Assembly (NCBI GenBank): GCA_963969345.1
Contig: OZ017769.1
Span: forward strand, 7,629,725-7,693,724
DNA length: 64,000 nucleotides
Source: Turbatrix aceti
Lineage: Eukaryota; Nematoda; Chromadorea; Rhabditida; Panagrolaimidae
Direction: 5' to 3'
In this document: piece after piece, positions 35,974 through 47,400 of the stretch
Position numbering within the stretch: position 1 is the stretch's first letter
Layout of the letters: each line of letters begins with the position of its first letter
Notes under the pieces: generated by a model
The model's database searches: none
The model's input: only the letters and a program-made list of their open reading frames with translations
Told to the model about the DNA's origin: nothing
Position numbers and translations under genes: made by a program

Positions 35974-37722
35974 ATGTCTATGATGCAGACAGCCACTATC
36001 CAGGTCGTGTTGGACCATTCTGCGCAGCATCGACCCGGTGAACAGCATGCGGACGTCAGTCAACACCGCTGCGACGGCTGTTACTTTGGATTTGACTCGT
36101 TTGCCGAGCTCCAACACCATCTGGAGTACCGCGCCTGCGACGTACTTCACTGCAAGACCAAGTACACCTGTTCTACGTGCCAGAAGGTGGATATGGACGT
36201 CAGTTTCGCAATTAGCCACTTCCAGGGCCATGCCATGGAAGACGACGAAGAATCCATGACCTGTGCTTCGACGGCGGGCACTGAGCAGGAGTCTCCGAAG
36301 GTCGTGAGACGTCGTCGGAAGTCGACGAAGGAAAAGACGTGCGGAGTGTGCAAAAAGGAATTCCAGAGGCCCAGCGATCTCGTTCGTCACATGACCGTCC
36401 ATACAGGTGAGTTGTCCACAGGTGAACTCCATAAAACATTGCAATCCCCCCTTTCAGGCGTTCGGAACTTTGTCTGCTCGATGTGCAACGAGGCATTCAA
36501 GCTCAAACACCACCTGCAGGTCCACGAAGAAACTCACAACGTTCGCTCGAACCCGGATTACAAGTGTTCAATTTGTCTGAAAAACTTTTTTTCCTCGACG
36601 GCATTAAAACTCCACTTCCGGCTTCACTCGAATCACGCTCCGTTTCGATGCACCGAGCTCGGCTGCCAGATGGCGTTTCGGACGCGGAAGTTGCTCAATA
36701 CCCACCTCAAAAACCACGCTCCGACCAAAGTGCTCCGGACCGAGTCGTCATCCGCGCTGTCGATGGCGTCGGTGATGAATATGGACAACTCGGACGATCG
36801 GATGGAGACTTTGTCGCTGCCAGAGCGACTTCCCGAATTCGTCGACTGTCGGGCCGGGCCGTCTGGGCTGCCGAGACCGACGCCGCTCATTCCACACAGG
36901 TTTTCCGCGTTTTCGCCCGTTCGACGACCGGTGCCTGTGGCTGCTCCGCATGCGAATCAACTTCTGATGCCCATGCCTACGATTCCGATGCACCATCCTC
37001 TGATGGTAGGTGGTTTGCAATGTTGTCGGGTCCGGTCCCAAAAATTCCGGGTCGGGTTTTCTAACAAAATTTATGCTTCGGGAGACGCAATTTTCGGGAT
37101 CGTAGCAGGTTACCCGGAATATTTACGAACCCGACAACACTGGTAACTTTAGCGTGTTTGCTAATCTACTGACCGATTTACAGGAACCCAGCAGGCAGGA
37201 AATCGTCGCAGGACGCGTTGTCATCCGTGTGCAGCTTCGAAGTGTCTCCGTAGGCATCGAGCACAACAATCTGTAAGTCCAATTGCTTTTTTCAGCTTTG
37301 TTGACCCAAATCCATAATTTAGGCGCCCCCAGACCGAAATAAGCATCGACGTGAGCACTCTTCGAAGCCACGCGGCCAAAGGAAGCCATGTGTCGACGAT
37401 GTTCCGCCTCGGAGGCGTCCCCATGAACATGCACGTCATCGTGGACGCGAAACAGATCCTCGAACGCCTGCGGGACTCCCCCGAGTCCGGATTCATCTTC
37501 CAGGGCATGCCAGTGGTTGTGCATCCGCTTGCCATTCACAGCCAGGAGGCGCTGCTCTTTGTCATTGGACCCGAAGAAGCGCAGCTCGGCGTCATTCCGA
37601 ATCTCTTCGTTGAATGCTTCGTCATTCAGCCGGATCCCACCATCGAATCTCGTCAGCACTATGCCCAGAGTTGTCAGCCGCTGTTCAGTGACTACTCCAA
37701 TAACTATTCCCGATATTTGTAA
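35974..37722 (+). CDS. Six-finger C2H2 protein with an unrecognised C-terminal domain
   Basis: Exons 35974-36406, 36458-37005, 37184-37272 and 37323-37722 join in phase for 489 residues. The N-terminal two thirds carry six C2H2 or C2H2-like fingers: HRCDGCYFGF and YTCSTCQKVD (atypical, the first with widely spaced ligands), then KTCGVCKKEFQRPSDLVRHMTVH, FVCSMCNEAFKLKHHLQVH, YKCSICLKNFFSSTALKLH and the longer PFRCTELGCQMAFRTRKLL. A Pro/Met-rich linker follows. The last 160 residues (from EPSRQEIVAGRV) look like an alternating-strand domain I cannot name. Nuclear DNA binding is inferred. The C-terminal exons might belong to a separate gene, but the phase match across the 178-bp intron supports one. 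The tail is duplicated at 39573. Confidence 0.75.
37020..37165 (+). repeat. CCCGAAA/TTTCGGG dispersed repeat fragment
   Basis: Inside the third-last intron of the six-finger gene, the sequence has TCGGGTCCGGTCC, CCGGGTCGGGTTTTCTAAC, CTTCGGGAGACGCAATTTTC and GAACCCGACAACACTGGTAAC. The wording is shared with the intron repeat of V-ATPase B. Confidence 0.5.
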
Positions 37723-37894
37723 TACGCAATGATAAAATGTCATAATTTGTAGAATAATTACGATAATATGCTTTTGCCCGTCAGTACTTCAGCGTTCGTT
37801 CAGTGGATTTTAATAAAATCAACAACAACAGCGAACAAGCAAAAAAGTTTTCCATGGGTCTGGTCAGGAATCGACATAGGTGATAATGGCGGGT
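37533..37894. repeat. Near-identical segmental duplication, left copy
   Basis: These roughly 360 bases recur at 39573-39934, exactly 2,040 bases away, with one visible mismatch (near 37755). The unit covers the last 63 codons of the six-finger gene, its 3' flank, and the last codons of DPH6 on the opposite strand. In this copy the six-finger side is the intact one. Confidence 0.95.
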
Positions 37895-37975
37895 GTGGTT
37901 AGCTTAATCTTGATGTAAGCGACAGGGCCGGGTTCATCGTTGACGACGACGGTTCGCGAATCGACGGCTAGCAGT
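37863..37975 (-). pseudogene. DPH6 C-terminal fragment
   Basis: The minus strand encodes TVVVNDEPGPVAYIKIKL then TTPAIITYVDS and a stop, corresponding to the end of the intact DPH6 at 39904-40010. It lacks four residues (PTTA region) and has substitutions. It stops matching after about 37975. No other DPH6 part is attached. Confidence 0.85.
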
Positions 37976-38162
37976 GGATAACAGAATATTTATAGACTAA
38001 CGATCGTATTTGCGAAAAGCCTTGCCAGACCACCCCCGATGGCCATTGTTAAAAATGTCGCAACGTGCGTGCAACACACTCGGTGGCTTTCTTCTTCGGT
38101 AACTCTATTTCAGTGGATTTTTTTTGAACCTGTGCTTTGCAATAAATTGTCTTTTTTTTTAA

Positions 38163-39225
38163 TATTTGTCACATTCTACCTTTCATTATCTTCAATTTCA
38201 ATGCGAACTTGCCATTCGAGTTCGAAGGGTGCTATATATATTTATGATTATGAAATCTACAACAAGTATTGTAGCAGCCTGGATACCCGTATTATTATCG
38301 TTTGTCCGATACACTGTAAACTCATTTTCCGTTTTCTTTCTTTCATTGCTGATATGTAATCTTTCAGGAAGTGGCACACATTATGCAACCAAATAAGATA
38401 ACAAACATCAAATATTCTATTTTTTGGTTCATTGGACTTTTGATTTTGTCTTTATCTTTCAGTATTATAAGAATTAATGATGCTGAACTGATAATGGCAA
38501 CTACTTCAAAAGTATGTTTTTGCATATTTAGTAAATGTCATTTTTTATATAGTAAATGTGGTTACAGAATGTGACAAGGATAATATGCGTAGAATCCGGC
38601 TCAATCTACAGAGAATAGGCGGGCAGGCATTACTTTTATTTCGGATACGCCGTCGTATCATTTATAATTCCAACTATACCGTTAATTTATCTCAACGCAT
38701 TATTTTTACACAAATACTGGTAATTGTCTTTGATTAGCCCCTAAGAGGCACGAAAGTAAGTACAAGATTCTGGAAAAACAGTCACTACTAAATTTATGAA
38801 AAAAAAGTAAAATTGTTAGATACATAGTTTTCTGTTTTCTAACACGAAAAAACTGTTTCGCTACCAAAAAATAACAATGATAGCGAAACAGTGGATACGT
38901 TTTTTTTTTAATTTTTATTATCAATAAATTTAATTTTAAAAAATAACAAATTGTTCTTAATTTTAAAGTGTTTTATAATAATGTATTATATTTCAGAACC
39001 AGTTTTAAAATATGTGCATATATTGTTTTATATTTTATTCCATTACGAATGGTTGATGGTCGGATGGTTGTGCCGGGTATATACTACCCTGTATTACCCG
39101 ATTTTGAACGGCTGAAAATAATCACCCGCCTCGTCAACTCAACTGCACAGTGCATAAACTACATCCTAACTTGCATCAGTCCACCAGTTTACGCCCGTGC
39201 ATCGTCAAAATTTAAGACAAACTAA
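38163..39225 (+). pseudogene. Remnant of a 7TM receptor (rhodopsin-like GPCR), TM3-TM7
   Basis: Four plus-strand exons can be read: 38163-38315, 38368-38511, 38568-38721 and 38997-39225. The first two join in phase to give IPVLLSFVRYTEVAHIMQP, a TM3 end with a DRY-like motif and second loop, followed by TM4 (SIFWFIGLLILSLSFSIIR). Exon 3 holds a TM5-like segment (YFGYAVVSFIIPTIPLIY). Exon 4 has TM6 and a TM7 with LVNSTAQCINYILTCISPPV. Breaks: an in-frame TAG at 38616-38618, and a stop created at the last junction. TM1 and TM2 are missing. Base composition is far more AT-rich than neighbouring genes. Family and ligand are unknown; it resembles peptide-type receptors only in layout. Confidence 0.55.
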
Positions 39226-39333
39226 TCTGCGACGAAACAAAAATTTTTCAATTTATTTCGTTGTAACGAAGAAAGGTATATGTATAGAGGAGTAAATAAA
39301 ACAATGTGTATTTTCACAATCGAAGTAACAGCT

Positions 39334-39476
39334 AGAGCTGGGGACAGTTGATGTACTCGTCACCCTCGCCGGCCACGTTGGTGCCGTACTTGGTGTTCCA
39401 GCCCACTGGCGAACATGTCTGACAGGAGTTCGGCCTGGTCGACGCCCCAGAGGTAGCACAGAGGCCGCCTCCCCTT
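39334..39476 (-). pseudogene. DPH6 internal fragment with deletion
   Basis: This matches the minus-strand DPH6 exon at 40037-40275, including CTGGGGACAGTTGATG, CTCGCCGGCCACGTT and GAACATGTCTGACAGGAG words, but has lost about 85 bases in the middle and a few near the first match. Frame is lost. It is separate from the C-terminal fragment at 37863. Confidence 0.85.
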
Positions 39477-39572
39477 ATACCGAAATCATGTCGTGTTCTT
39501 GGCCAAGAACTGATGATTGTCATTATTGATTAAATACCGGGCCAAAACGGGTTTTTCCGAGCCTACTGATGC

Positions 39573-39762
39573 CATTCACAGCCAGGAGGCGCTGCTCTTT
39601 GTCATTGGACCCGAAGAAGCGCAGCTCGGCGTCATTCCGAATCTCTTCGTTGAATGCTTCGTCATTCAGCCGGATCCCACCATCGAATCTCGTCAGCACT
39701 ATGCCCAGAGTTGTCAGCCGCTGTTCAGTGACTACTCCAATAACTATTCCCGATATTTGTAA
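39573..39762 (+). pseudogene. Duplicated tail of the six-finger gene
   Basis: It reproduces the last 63 codons and stop of the gene ending at 37722 (AIHSQEALLFVIGPEEAQLG to the end) without change in frame, but has no upstream exon. It belongs to the right copy of the 360-base duplication, which runs on to about 39934 into the intact DPH6. Confidence 0.9.
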
Positions 39763-39903
39763 TACGCAATGATAAAATGTCATAATTTGTAGAGTAATTA
39801 CGATAATATGCTTTTGCCCGTCAGTACTTCAGCGTTCGTTCAGTGGATTTTAATAAAATCAACAACAACAGCGAACAAGCAAAAAAGTTTTCCATGGGTC
39901 TGG

Positions 39904-40830
39904 TCAGGAATCGACATAGGTGATAATGGCGGGAGCAGTCGTCGGGGTGGCGAGCTTAATCTGGATATAAGCGACAGGGCCGGGTTCATCGTTGACGACG
40001 ACGGTTCGCGATTCGACGACCTGCAGCGACTCTCGGTAGAGCTGGGGACAGTTGATGACGAATGTCTCGTACTCTCCGCCCTCGCCGGCCACGTTCGTGC
40101 CGTACTTGGTGTGGAGGTCCAGGAGCCTCGGCTGGACGCGCCGCAAATTCATGCCCAGATCGCTGACTTTGAGGCCGAGGGAAGCGACTTTGATGACGAT
40201 AGACTCCAGCCCGCTGGCGAACATGTCTGACAGGAGTTCGGCCTGGTCGACGCCCCAGAGGTAGCACAGAGGCTTCAGATTCAGGCGACTGCAGACATCC
40301 TCAACCCGGGTTTTTTGGTACGTCGAGGCAATTGCCCCCACTGACACTGCTGGAAAAAAAGAAGTTACGGTTTTATATACGACCGAGCAAAAAAAGACAA
40401 AATTACGAACTTTTTTGAAGCAAAATTCGTTTTTTGAAGGCAAAAATATTTCACCCACCTTCAATGTCCGGATAAAGCTTCAGACAGGCTTCCAAGAGAA
40501 CGTAGAGGTCGTTTACTTCGTCGCCTTCTGTTTGAACGTAATCCGCATCCACGGCGATCGGCTTTCCCTTGATGATGCGCCGGACGAGGGGCAGTCCCAT
40601 GACAGAAGCTATCGCCTGAAACACCGAGCATAACTGATTTTTCATCCAAAAATGGTGCCACATACACCGATGCATTCGCTCCCAACGGTCTGGTACATGT
40701 AGCTATCGGTATCGACGTGCTCGTGGGGCTCGAGATTTGCCAGACAGACGATCTCGTGGCCGTCCTGGACGCATTTGACCATGTTGAACGTGCTGTCCTT
40801 GCCTCCGGATATCAGACTGACCACTTTCAT
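39904..40830 (-). CDS. DPH6: Diphthine-ammonia ligase
   Basis: This ATP-dependent enzyme makes the last step of diphthamide on elongation factor 2. Exons 40830-40666, 40615-40459 and 40349-39904 join in phase for 255 residues. The N terminus MKVVSLISGGKDSTFNM holds the PP-loop ATP site (SGGKDS). Other family blocks are ANLEPHEHVDTDSYMYQTVG, MGLPLVRRIIKGK, ADYVQTEGDEVNDLY and TKYGTNVAGEGGEYETFVINCP, the DPH6 signature. Length is slightly below the human protein's. The vertebrate-like fused RidA domains of some homologues are absent. A TTCCAG acceptor lies four bases before the ATG. It is convergent with the six-finger gene, and parts of it are duplicated at 37863 and 39334. Confidence 0.94.
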
Positions 40831-40834
40831 ATTT

Positions 40835-43800
40835 CTGGAATGATGCCCAAACTTGAAAATTGAAGTTCACTTCCAAACTTGATCGCCAGAACCAAAGCCA
40901 GCCGTTTTCGCTAGGAGACCGCCGTCGCGTGCGTCTTTGATTCCTGTCCTCGAAGTCCGTCTCAAAACATGCGTAGTCTCTTCGAAAGGTATACGTTTAG
41001 TCGCATTCCTTCGTTGGCGATTACTGCTTTTTGACTTGTATTCGAATCCCGCGGATAAACTGCGTTATCGCGCCGTGCCGCGTGGATGTGCGATGACTGA
41101 CGGATATTAATCGGTGGCTTCGTTTGTTTCAGTGCTTGCTGCGTGCTACTCACACAGCTCAACCTCTATCAACTGAATACGTTTTTTTTTGCGCTACCGA
41201 CTTCGTCGTTATCACGAAAGGTTGGTTGGATTTTGGGGATTTGGCAAAGGTGGGATTGATGAAAACGCTGGTTGGTGGCATTCGCCGGATGCGGGTGGTT
41301 TGCGTTGTCTGGTGTTTTATATCGGGCTTGTTTGGGGTTGAGGTGCTTGTGAAATCTCGTTCAATTACACCGCGATGGCAGGGCGCGATTTTTGCATGGC
41401 TTAATCAGAATCCTGTTTTTTTGTGCATTTGTCATTATTGCCTGACGGCATCCGGGGTCTTACGTTCATCAGTTGCCCGTTTGCCTGTTTTTTGTACTTT
41501 GCTGGGTTTTTGTGACGTTGACAGGAGGGGGCATCGAGTGGGTTTTTTTATTGGGTTTTCTTTTTGCTGTCTAAGTTTAGCTTTTTTTACCACAACCTGG
41601 GATAACACTTGTCCCATTGGACGCTGCATGGTTTAAACAATAGAAACAAGTTCGGTGGGTCGCGCGGAACAGAACCGTCACCACCTTGTAGTCCATCCCG
41701 TCCACGACTTTTTCCCAGTCATCCAGAGGGAACGACTTCTTCCCAGCTGTCTACGGGCTTTTCTCCTTTTTTTTATCGGAGTGACGTCGGTCGTCTCAGT
41801 CAGTTAGAAAAAAAATTTGTCATCCATGTTCTTCGCCTCGCCCGCGACAGACTGTTCTCAGCTGTTCGTTCTCGTCTCGCGCTGCTGCCTGATGACCAGA
41901 CCCAGTATTTTAGTTGGTCGGTCGTGCAACAACCCCAACGCGCGTGTCTTGTGCGTGCAAAAATCCAACTATTCAGCCGCAGCCAGTCGCCTCAAATCGT
42001 TTTTGTCCGGTGGACACCCCTCCGGTCCTCCTCAGGGCGCTGCGAGGAGGGAGGACTGACTGGCCAGTGGCCAGTCAGCCAGCGGCGACTAAGTCCCCTT
42101 TTTGCAAGTCCCCCTCCCTCCCCTCCTGCGCCAGACAGCCCCTTCCTTTCCTTCGCTTTTTGTTACTACGCAGTTCTGTGCAGACCGGGATGATGTCTGG
42201 CCTGGCAGGCGACGAGACGACTCAGCTGACGCAGGGTCCACGGAGTGCGTCTCGCCAGCCAGCGCGCCCCAGCGCCCCCACGAGGCATCCAATCTCCCCT
42301 CCCCCTGCGTAGCACACGTACATACACGCACACACATCCCATGCCACGCGCCGGGGTGTGCCTTGAAGCTGCTTTGCCTTCCGTGTACTTTTCCGAGAGG
42401 TCTGGGTCACTTCCTGTCTGGGGCTGTAGCCAGCGATTGGCACGGGTAAAAGCGTTCGTTCAACTGTCCTGTCCTTAAAAACGCAAAAAAACACGGGGGG
42501 AGTAGACTTTGAACCGAGCAAGGACACGCCCGTGCCCGCGGCCACGGCCACGGTTGCGGGTAACAGTCATATCCCATATCCGGGCATAGCCAGCAGCCTT
42601 CGTCGGCCCGCGTCAAGGAATTCGAATTCGAATTGGTGCGCATTGGGTCGTGCGCATCCGAGGCGCTGCCGGACGCAGTAGCGCGACTTGCGTCACCACC
42701 ACCCACCGCCCTGTCCTGCCCTCTTGCCCGATCTTTTACGTATTGCTCTTTACGTGGTCAAACCGACGACGATCGACGACACAAACCAAGAAAAACGTCC
42801 GCCGACGGCCCCGTTTTTCAATTCCACCCGCACTACCACCCATCAGCTGTTAGTTGGTTGTTGGGTGGATTCATTGAAAGGAATCAGTCATCTATTATAG
42901 ACACTGCCCCCTCCCCCTCTCGACAAGTACCTACCGCTGCCCTGCTATAAAATGCGCGTACGCACCGCAGCTCACCGAAGAAAAATACAGGGGAGACAGG
43001 ACAGCGCGTGGATTGGCGATGCGATGCGATGATGCACGACAACTGATAGCCGGACTGGCGCGCAGGGAGGGCAGCACCGGACTGAATTCCATTCAATCTG
43101 TTATTTGTGTTATTTATCTCCAATCAGGCAGCATCAGTCTCAAACTTCCGCTTGAGATTACCGGTTGGGGTTGTTCGTTGCATTCTCGCGCAAAACAGAT
43201 GGGAATGACGTAAAAACAACCGGGAAGTCGCTGGGACACCGGAGGCGTTTAAAAAGGTGGCAGACAGGTTAGCAAGGTGAAATGATCGACGATCGAATCG
43301 ACAATCCGACTATTGCCCTCGATGTGTTTTTTTTTTCGGAGGGTCGTCGGTGGTATGTTTTGCGCCACACCTCTTGGCTGGGAACTGATTCCAGGCCAGG
43401 CTCATTCAGAGATCCCTCGTGTCACAGCAACCAGCGGAAGAGGTTTGGTTTCCTGCTTGCTCCCGAAACTCGTCTGTCGGATGGGGATGGATCTTTGTTG
43501 CTTCTATGATAGTGGTTGATGTGCGTACGACGTACGTACACCGCCTGGAGACGACAAGTGACAAGGTAACACACGCGGCCGGCGGTTGATCGGCTGAGGG
43601 GGGGGGGGCTCCCATGCAACAACCAGCAGCAGCAGCAGTTCCTGGACCAAGTGTTTGTCACGTCGTCGTCTCTTTCCTCGAGGCGGATGGATACTAATCG
43701 CTTTGAATGCAAAAGGTGGCTTGCTTGATCGCGTCTGATGCCGCCAAGACGCACAACTCCTAGACGAAAAGGGAGACATTCGGACAAACGAATACGAGCA

Positions 43801-44405
43801 CGAGCACGAACTTGCTCCCGGCAAAAGCCAGGATAACCCCCTGCGTGTGTTCGCAGGCGTTCGACGGGATGTTTCACGATTTCCCCCTCGGTAGCGTTGG
43901 GCATAGAGCGTGCATCTCGTCTGTCCCGCCCATTTCTGTGCGGTTTTCTCCAAACCGGCTTTAGTCCTTCGTTGTGCGCTATCGATTCTTATGCGTTTGT
44001 CCGCGACCTTTCTTCCTTGGTAAGGGACGCTCGACTCGTACGCGTCATGCGGGCGCGCACGCACTTACCCCACAATGTGTGCCTCTCGACTCCAACTCTG
44101 CTCTTCGAAGTACTCCTCCTCGCGCTTTTTTGCTTTTTTTAACAGCACTGTTTTTGCCTGTAATCTCGCCGAGATGGTCTTCCTCTCGGCTGCCAAGGGC
44201 AAGTCGAGAGGAATACGGTTTCGCCGGTGCCCGATGCGGGAGTCGCCGGTGATTGGCGAAGAAAGAAAGAATTCCTTCGCCTGGGTGATCCCTCTGTTCT
44301 GCTCTGTTATGTTCTGTTCTGTGCGCTCGGTGTCTCGTGGCATGCGTGATCCACACCGGTGTGGCTAACGGCTAATTTACTGAAAAAAGGGGAAAACTAA
44401 TGAAC
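40835..44405. other. Long spacer without a supported gene
   Basis: These 3.5 kb lie between the DPH6 start and the 18-finger gene start, which diverge. A 170-codon plus-strand frame at 41124-41636 is hydrophobic but lies in T-rich sequence, with no recognisable domain, so I do not call it. From 41650 to 43000 the DNA is C-rich with low-complexity frames. It contains CAGCAG repeats near 43629 and a nine-base G run near 43600. Long 5' UTR introns or promoters of the flanking genes would explain it. Confidence 0.4.
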
Positions 44406-44409
44406 AAGT

Positions 44410-47400
44410 ATGTCTTCAGAGCTTTCACGCAGTATGGCAACGTCCGACGAGTCGGAAGCTGCCCTGCTCAGGCGCTCGAAACGGAACAAGTTCCATCTCG
44501 ACGTCGCCGCCATCCACAACGGTCGTTCTCGGTCCCCGGCCCTTCAGCACCTTACCGTCGTTCAGTCGAGGGCTAGTACGCCGACTTTTCCCGCCCGAAG
44601 CGTCAAAGCCGAGGTCAACAACGCGCAGCCACAGCAAACGCCGACGCCCGCGGTCAACGCGCCTCTTCCATCCCAGTCCAGTCTTCCGGTGGCCGTGATG
44701 GTCGTCACTGCACCGCAGCAGTCGATCGTGGTCAGTCCACCAGCGACGGACGTCTTTGTCGTGCAGCCGCAGGATTCTGGTGGTTCTTCGGCTGTCCAGG
44801 TGGCGACAGGTGCTGCCGGGGATTCTTCGGCTGTGCAAACACAATCAACCGCCGCCTCAGGGCCACGAGCGCAGGAAGAACATCCCTGTCCGCCGTCGTC
44901 GTCCGGGACGACAACAACAACGGCAACAGCGGCGGCGGCGACTCAGCGCGCGAAGAGAAAGCGAAAAGCGCCGATCCGCGAGGATTACAACTACAACATC
45001 GACAGCGAGGAGGACGACGACGAAGAACTCATCGGAGACACCAACAACGCGGGTTCTCCGGGCGCAGAGCCGTCGGCAAAGTCCGCTGAGGCTAGCGAGG
45101 TAGGATTTGACCCGGCATCGGTTTTGAGGCTTACATAAGTGTTTCAGCTGCTCGCGTTTGGCTGCCCCCGGTGTCCCGCGCGATTCGAGTCTCGCGTCGG
45201 CCTCACCAACCACCTCAAACTCCACGGCGCGAACAAGGCGTTTCCCTGCAGCGTGTGTGACTTCAGCTGCACCAACCGCAAGACCATGAGGGCACACAAG
45301 CGAATCCACGGCGTCGTGGTCTCGACGCGCAAGCGAAAGTCTGTGGAAGTCAAGGTAAGTCGTGCAGCTGGGTCTTTTGTGAAAAACCTGCCCTCCTTGG
45401 CCTGGAAATTTGTTTTGACGGTGTTTGTTTTTTTTTCAGAAACCTCCTCCAATCGTGGAATCCTTCCTGGCACCGGACAAGCGGCCTCGGCACTCCTTCC
45501 CGTGCCCGTGGTGCCCCTTCAAGGCTCATACGTTTGAAAAACTCATCCCGCACAAGGTGTCTCATTTCCGGACGTATGGCTTTCAGTGTCCTTACTGCAC
45601 TTTTCGGTGGGTGGTTTTTTTTCTTTCTTTGTTCTTAGATGACAAGTGAGGTCATTTTTGCAGGTGTGACTCGGACGCCTTTCTTCTCCAGCACATAGGG
45701 CTCCACGTCCCGACCATTCCCCCGACCCTCGCCTACGTCGACTCAGAGTGCTCCAGCAAGGAACCCATTCCCATTGCCACGGTTCAGGTCGTCACCGACG
45801 CGGCAGTCCGGACGGCGCCCATTCGCTTCTTTGAGTATCGCAAGAAGCAGGCTAGACGCGTGAGTTCTGGGACAGAGGATATATTTATGGGAGGGAACAC
45901 CGGAGCAAAGTATACTGAAGGCTTTTTGATCGCTAAAAATCCCACGCGCGCGTTGTTTTCTTTTTTTTTTCGTAGACCAGTGTCCCTTCGTTGTTTGTTT
46001 GTTGTTTACGTGTTTTGGCATGCTTCGACGCGCCGAGGAGAGGTCGTCGGTTGTTGGTTGTCGCGTCACTTGGAAGCCCCCAAAAAACACGGACTGCAGC
46101 TGTCCTCGAAGCATGCCTATCGGCTGTAGTAAGTGGGTTTGGGTCTGCTTCCTTTTTGTAGCAGCGTGTTCTTTCCGTGAGCAGGGAACAGGGAACATAG
46201 ACCCTGCGTAGACCAACCAAAAAAAAACTGCTGAGCGCAGCAGCACAGTCAAGTCAGCCAGACGAAGACCGGGGTCGGGAAAAAAAAAGAAAGTTGAACG
46301 AGAACTCTGCATGCTCGCGTTCGTCTGCCACCGCGTGAGGCGAAAAAAAAACAGCCGCAAGGAGGCCAATCCAGGCCAGGAGAAAGTGTCGGCGAATAAT
46401 ACCCAGCTGTTTTTTGCCTTCCATTGTGCTGCTTTTCTTCTTTATTTGCCCCTCGGCAGTTGAATTGGAAGACAGAAAGGCTGGATCTCTTCTTTTCTGC
46501 ATTGTCGTTCGCTCACTCGTTGTTCTTGTTCGTTCGTTCGACGTCCGACGTGCGTGTGCCTTTTTTATGGCCACGGGAAGACGGCTGTGGTCGCTAAAAA
46601 ATAGCTGGTTACCAGACTCCGCCTTCCCTGGCTCTGCAGCGGGCGATGGATGATGCGTGCGTGTGTTCTCCTCTTTCCTGGCTGTTTGGCTCCTAAGGTG
46701 GCAGCGGCAGCCGCGCGCAGAGAAAGGATGAAGCAGGCGTGTTCAGAGGGGTTTATTTTGACTGTCCGTCATGAGACGAGGATCTTTTTTTTTGATTGCA
46801 AAAATGAGAGAGAGAGGGGGTTTTTGACCCACCTTCGTTTTCCGATTTGATTTTGCCTTCGGTGATGACAGTCAGCCTGACCAGCAGTTTTTTCTTCAAT
46901 TCACAGTTTTTTTTCTTTTTTAGCACGTGCAGGACCTGCAGAAGCGCCCGAAGAACGCTTCGTACGTCTGCCTCCTGGGTCGTCGACTGCTGTTCAACGC
47001 CTTTAAGCACCTCTCTGATTACCGTAACACAAAGCTGAGTTGCATCTCGTTTATGAAAGAACGCCTCGGCCGGGCTCCGATGTAAGTTGTTTTTTTTGAG
47101 GGATGTTTGTCGATGTCACCGGGGCAAATCACCTCTATGTACACATTTTTTAGTCTGAACAGCATCCACGACGGCAACAACGACCCCAGCGACGTCATCC
47201 GTCACGTCGCTGCCCTTGGACCCCAGAATCTCATCGTCGAGCCGGAGAAGGACGTCGTGTTCACCTGTTTCGCGTGCCCGTACAAGACAGATCACCGCGG
47301 CAAGCTGACAGCCCATGAACGCAAGCACGGAAACACGCATGCTCCGATGAAGTGTCCCAAGTGTTCGTACTCGTGCCGGCTTCCCGACTCGATGGCCAAA

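Noticed and set aside
37006..37146. Reading the six-finger gene straight through 37006-37146 to the stop at 37144
   Set aside because: That extension is intronic repeat sequence; the GTAGGT donor at 37006 and acceptor at 37183 restore a long open C-terminal domain.
41030..41065. TTCGAATCC word like a tRNA T-arm
   Set aside because: No acceptor stem, D-arm or anticodon arm could be found around it.
41124..41636. 170-codon hydrophobic frame
   Set aside because: Hydrophobicity comes from T-rich sequence; no start context, splice sites or family resemblance.
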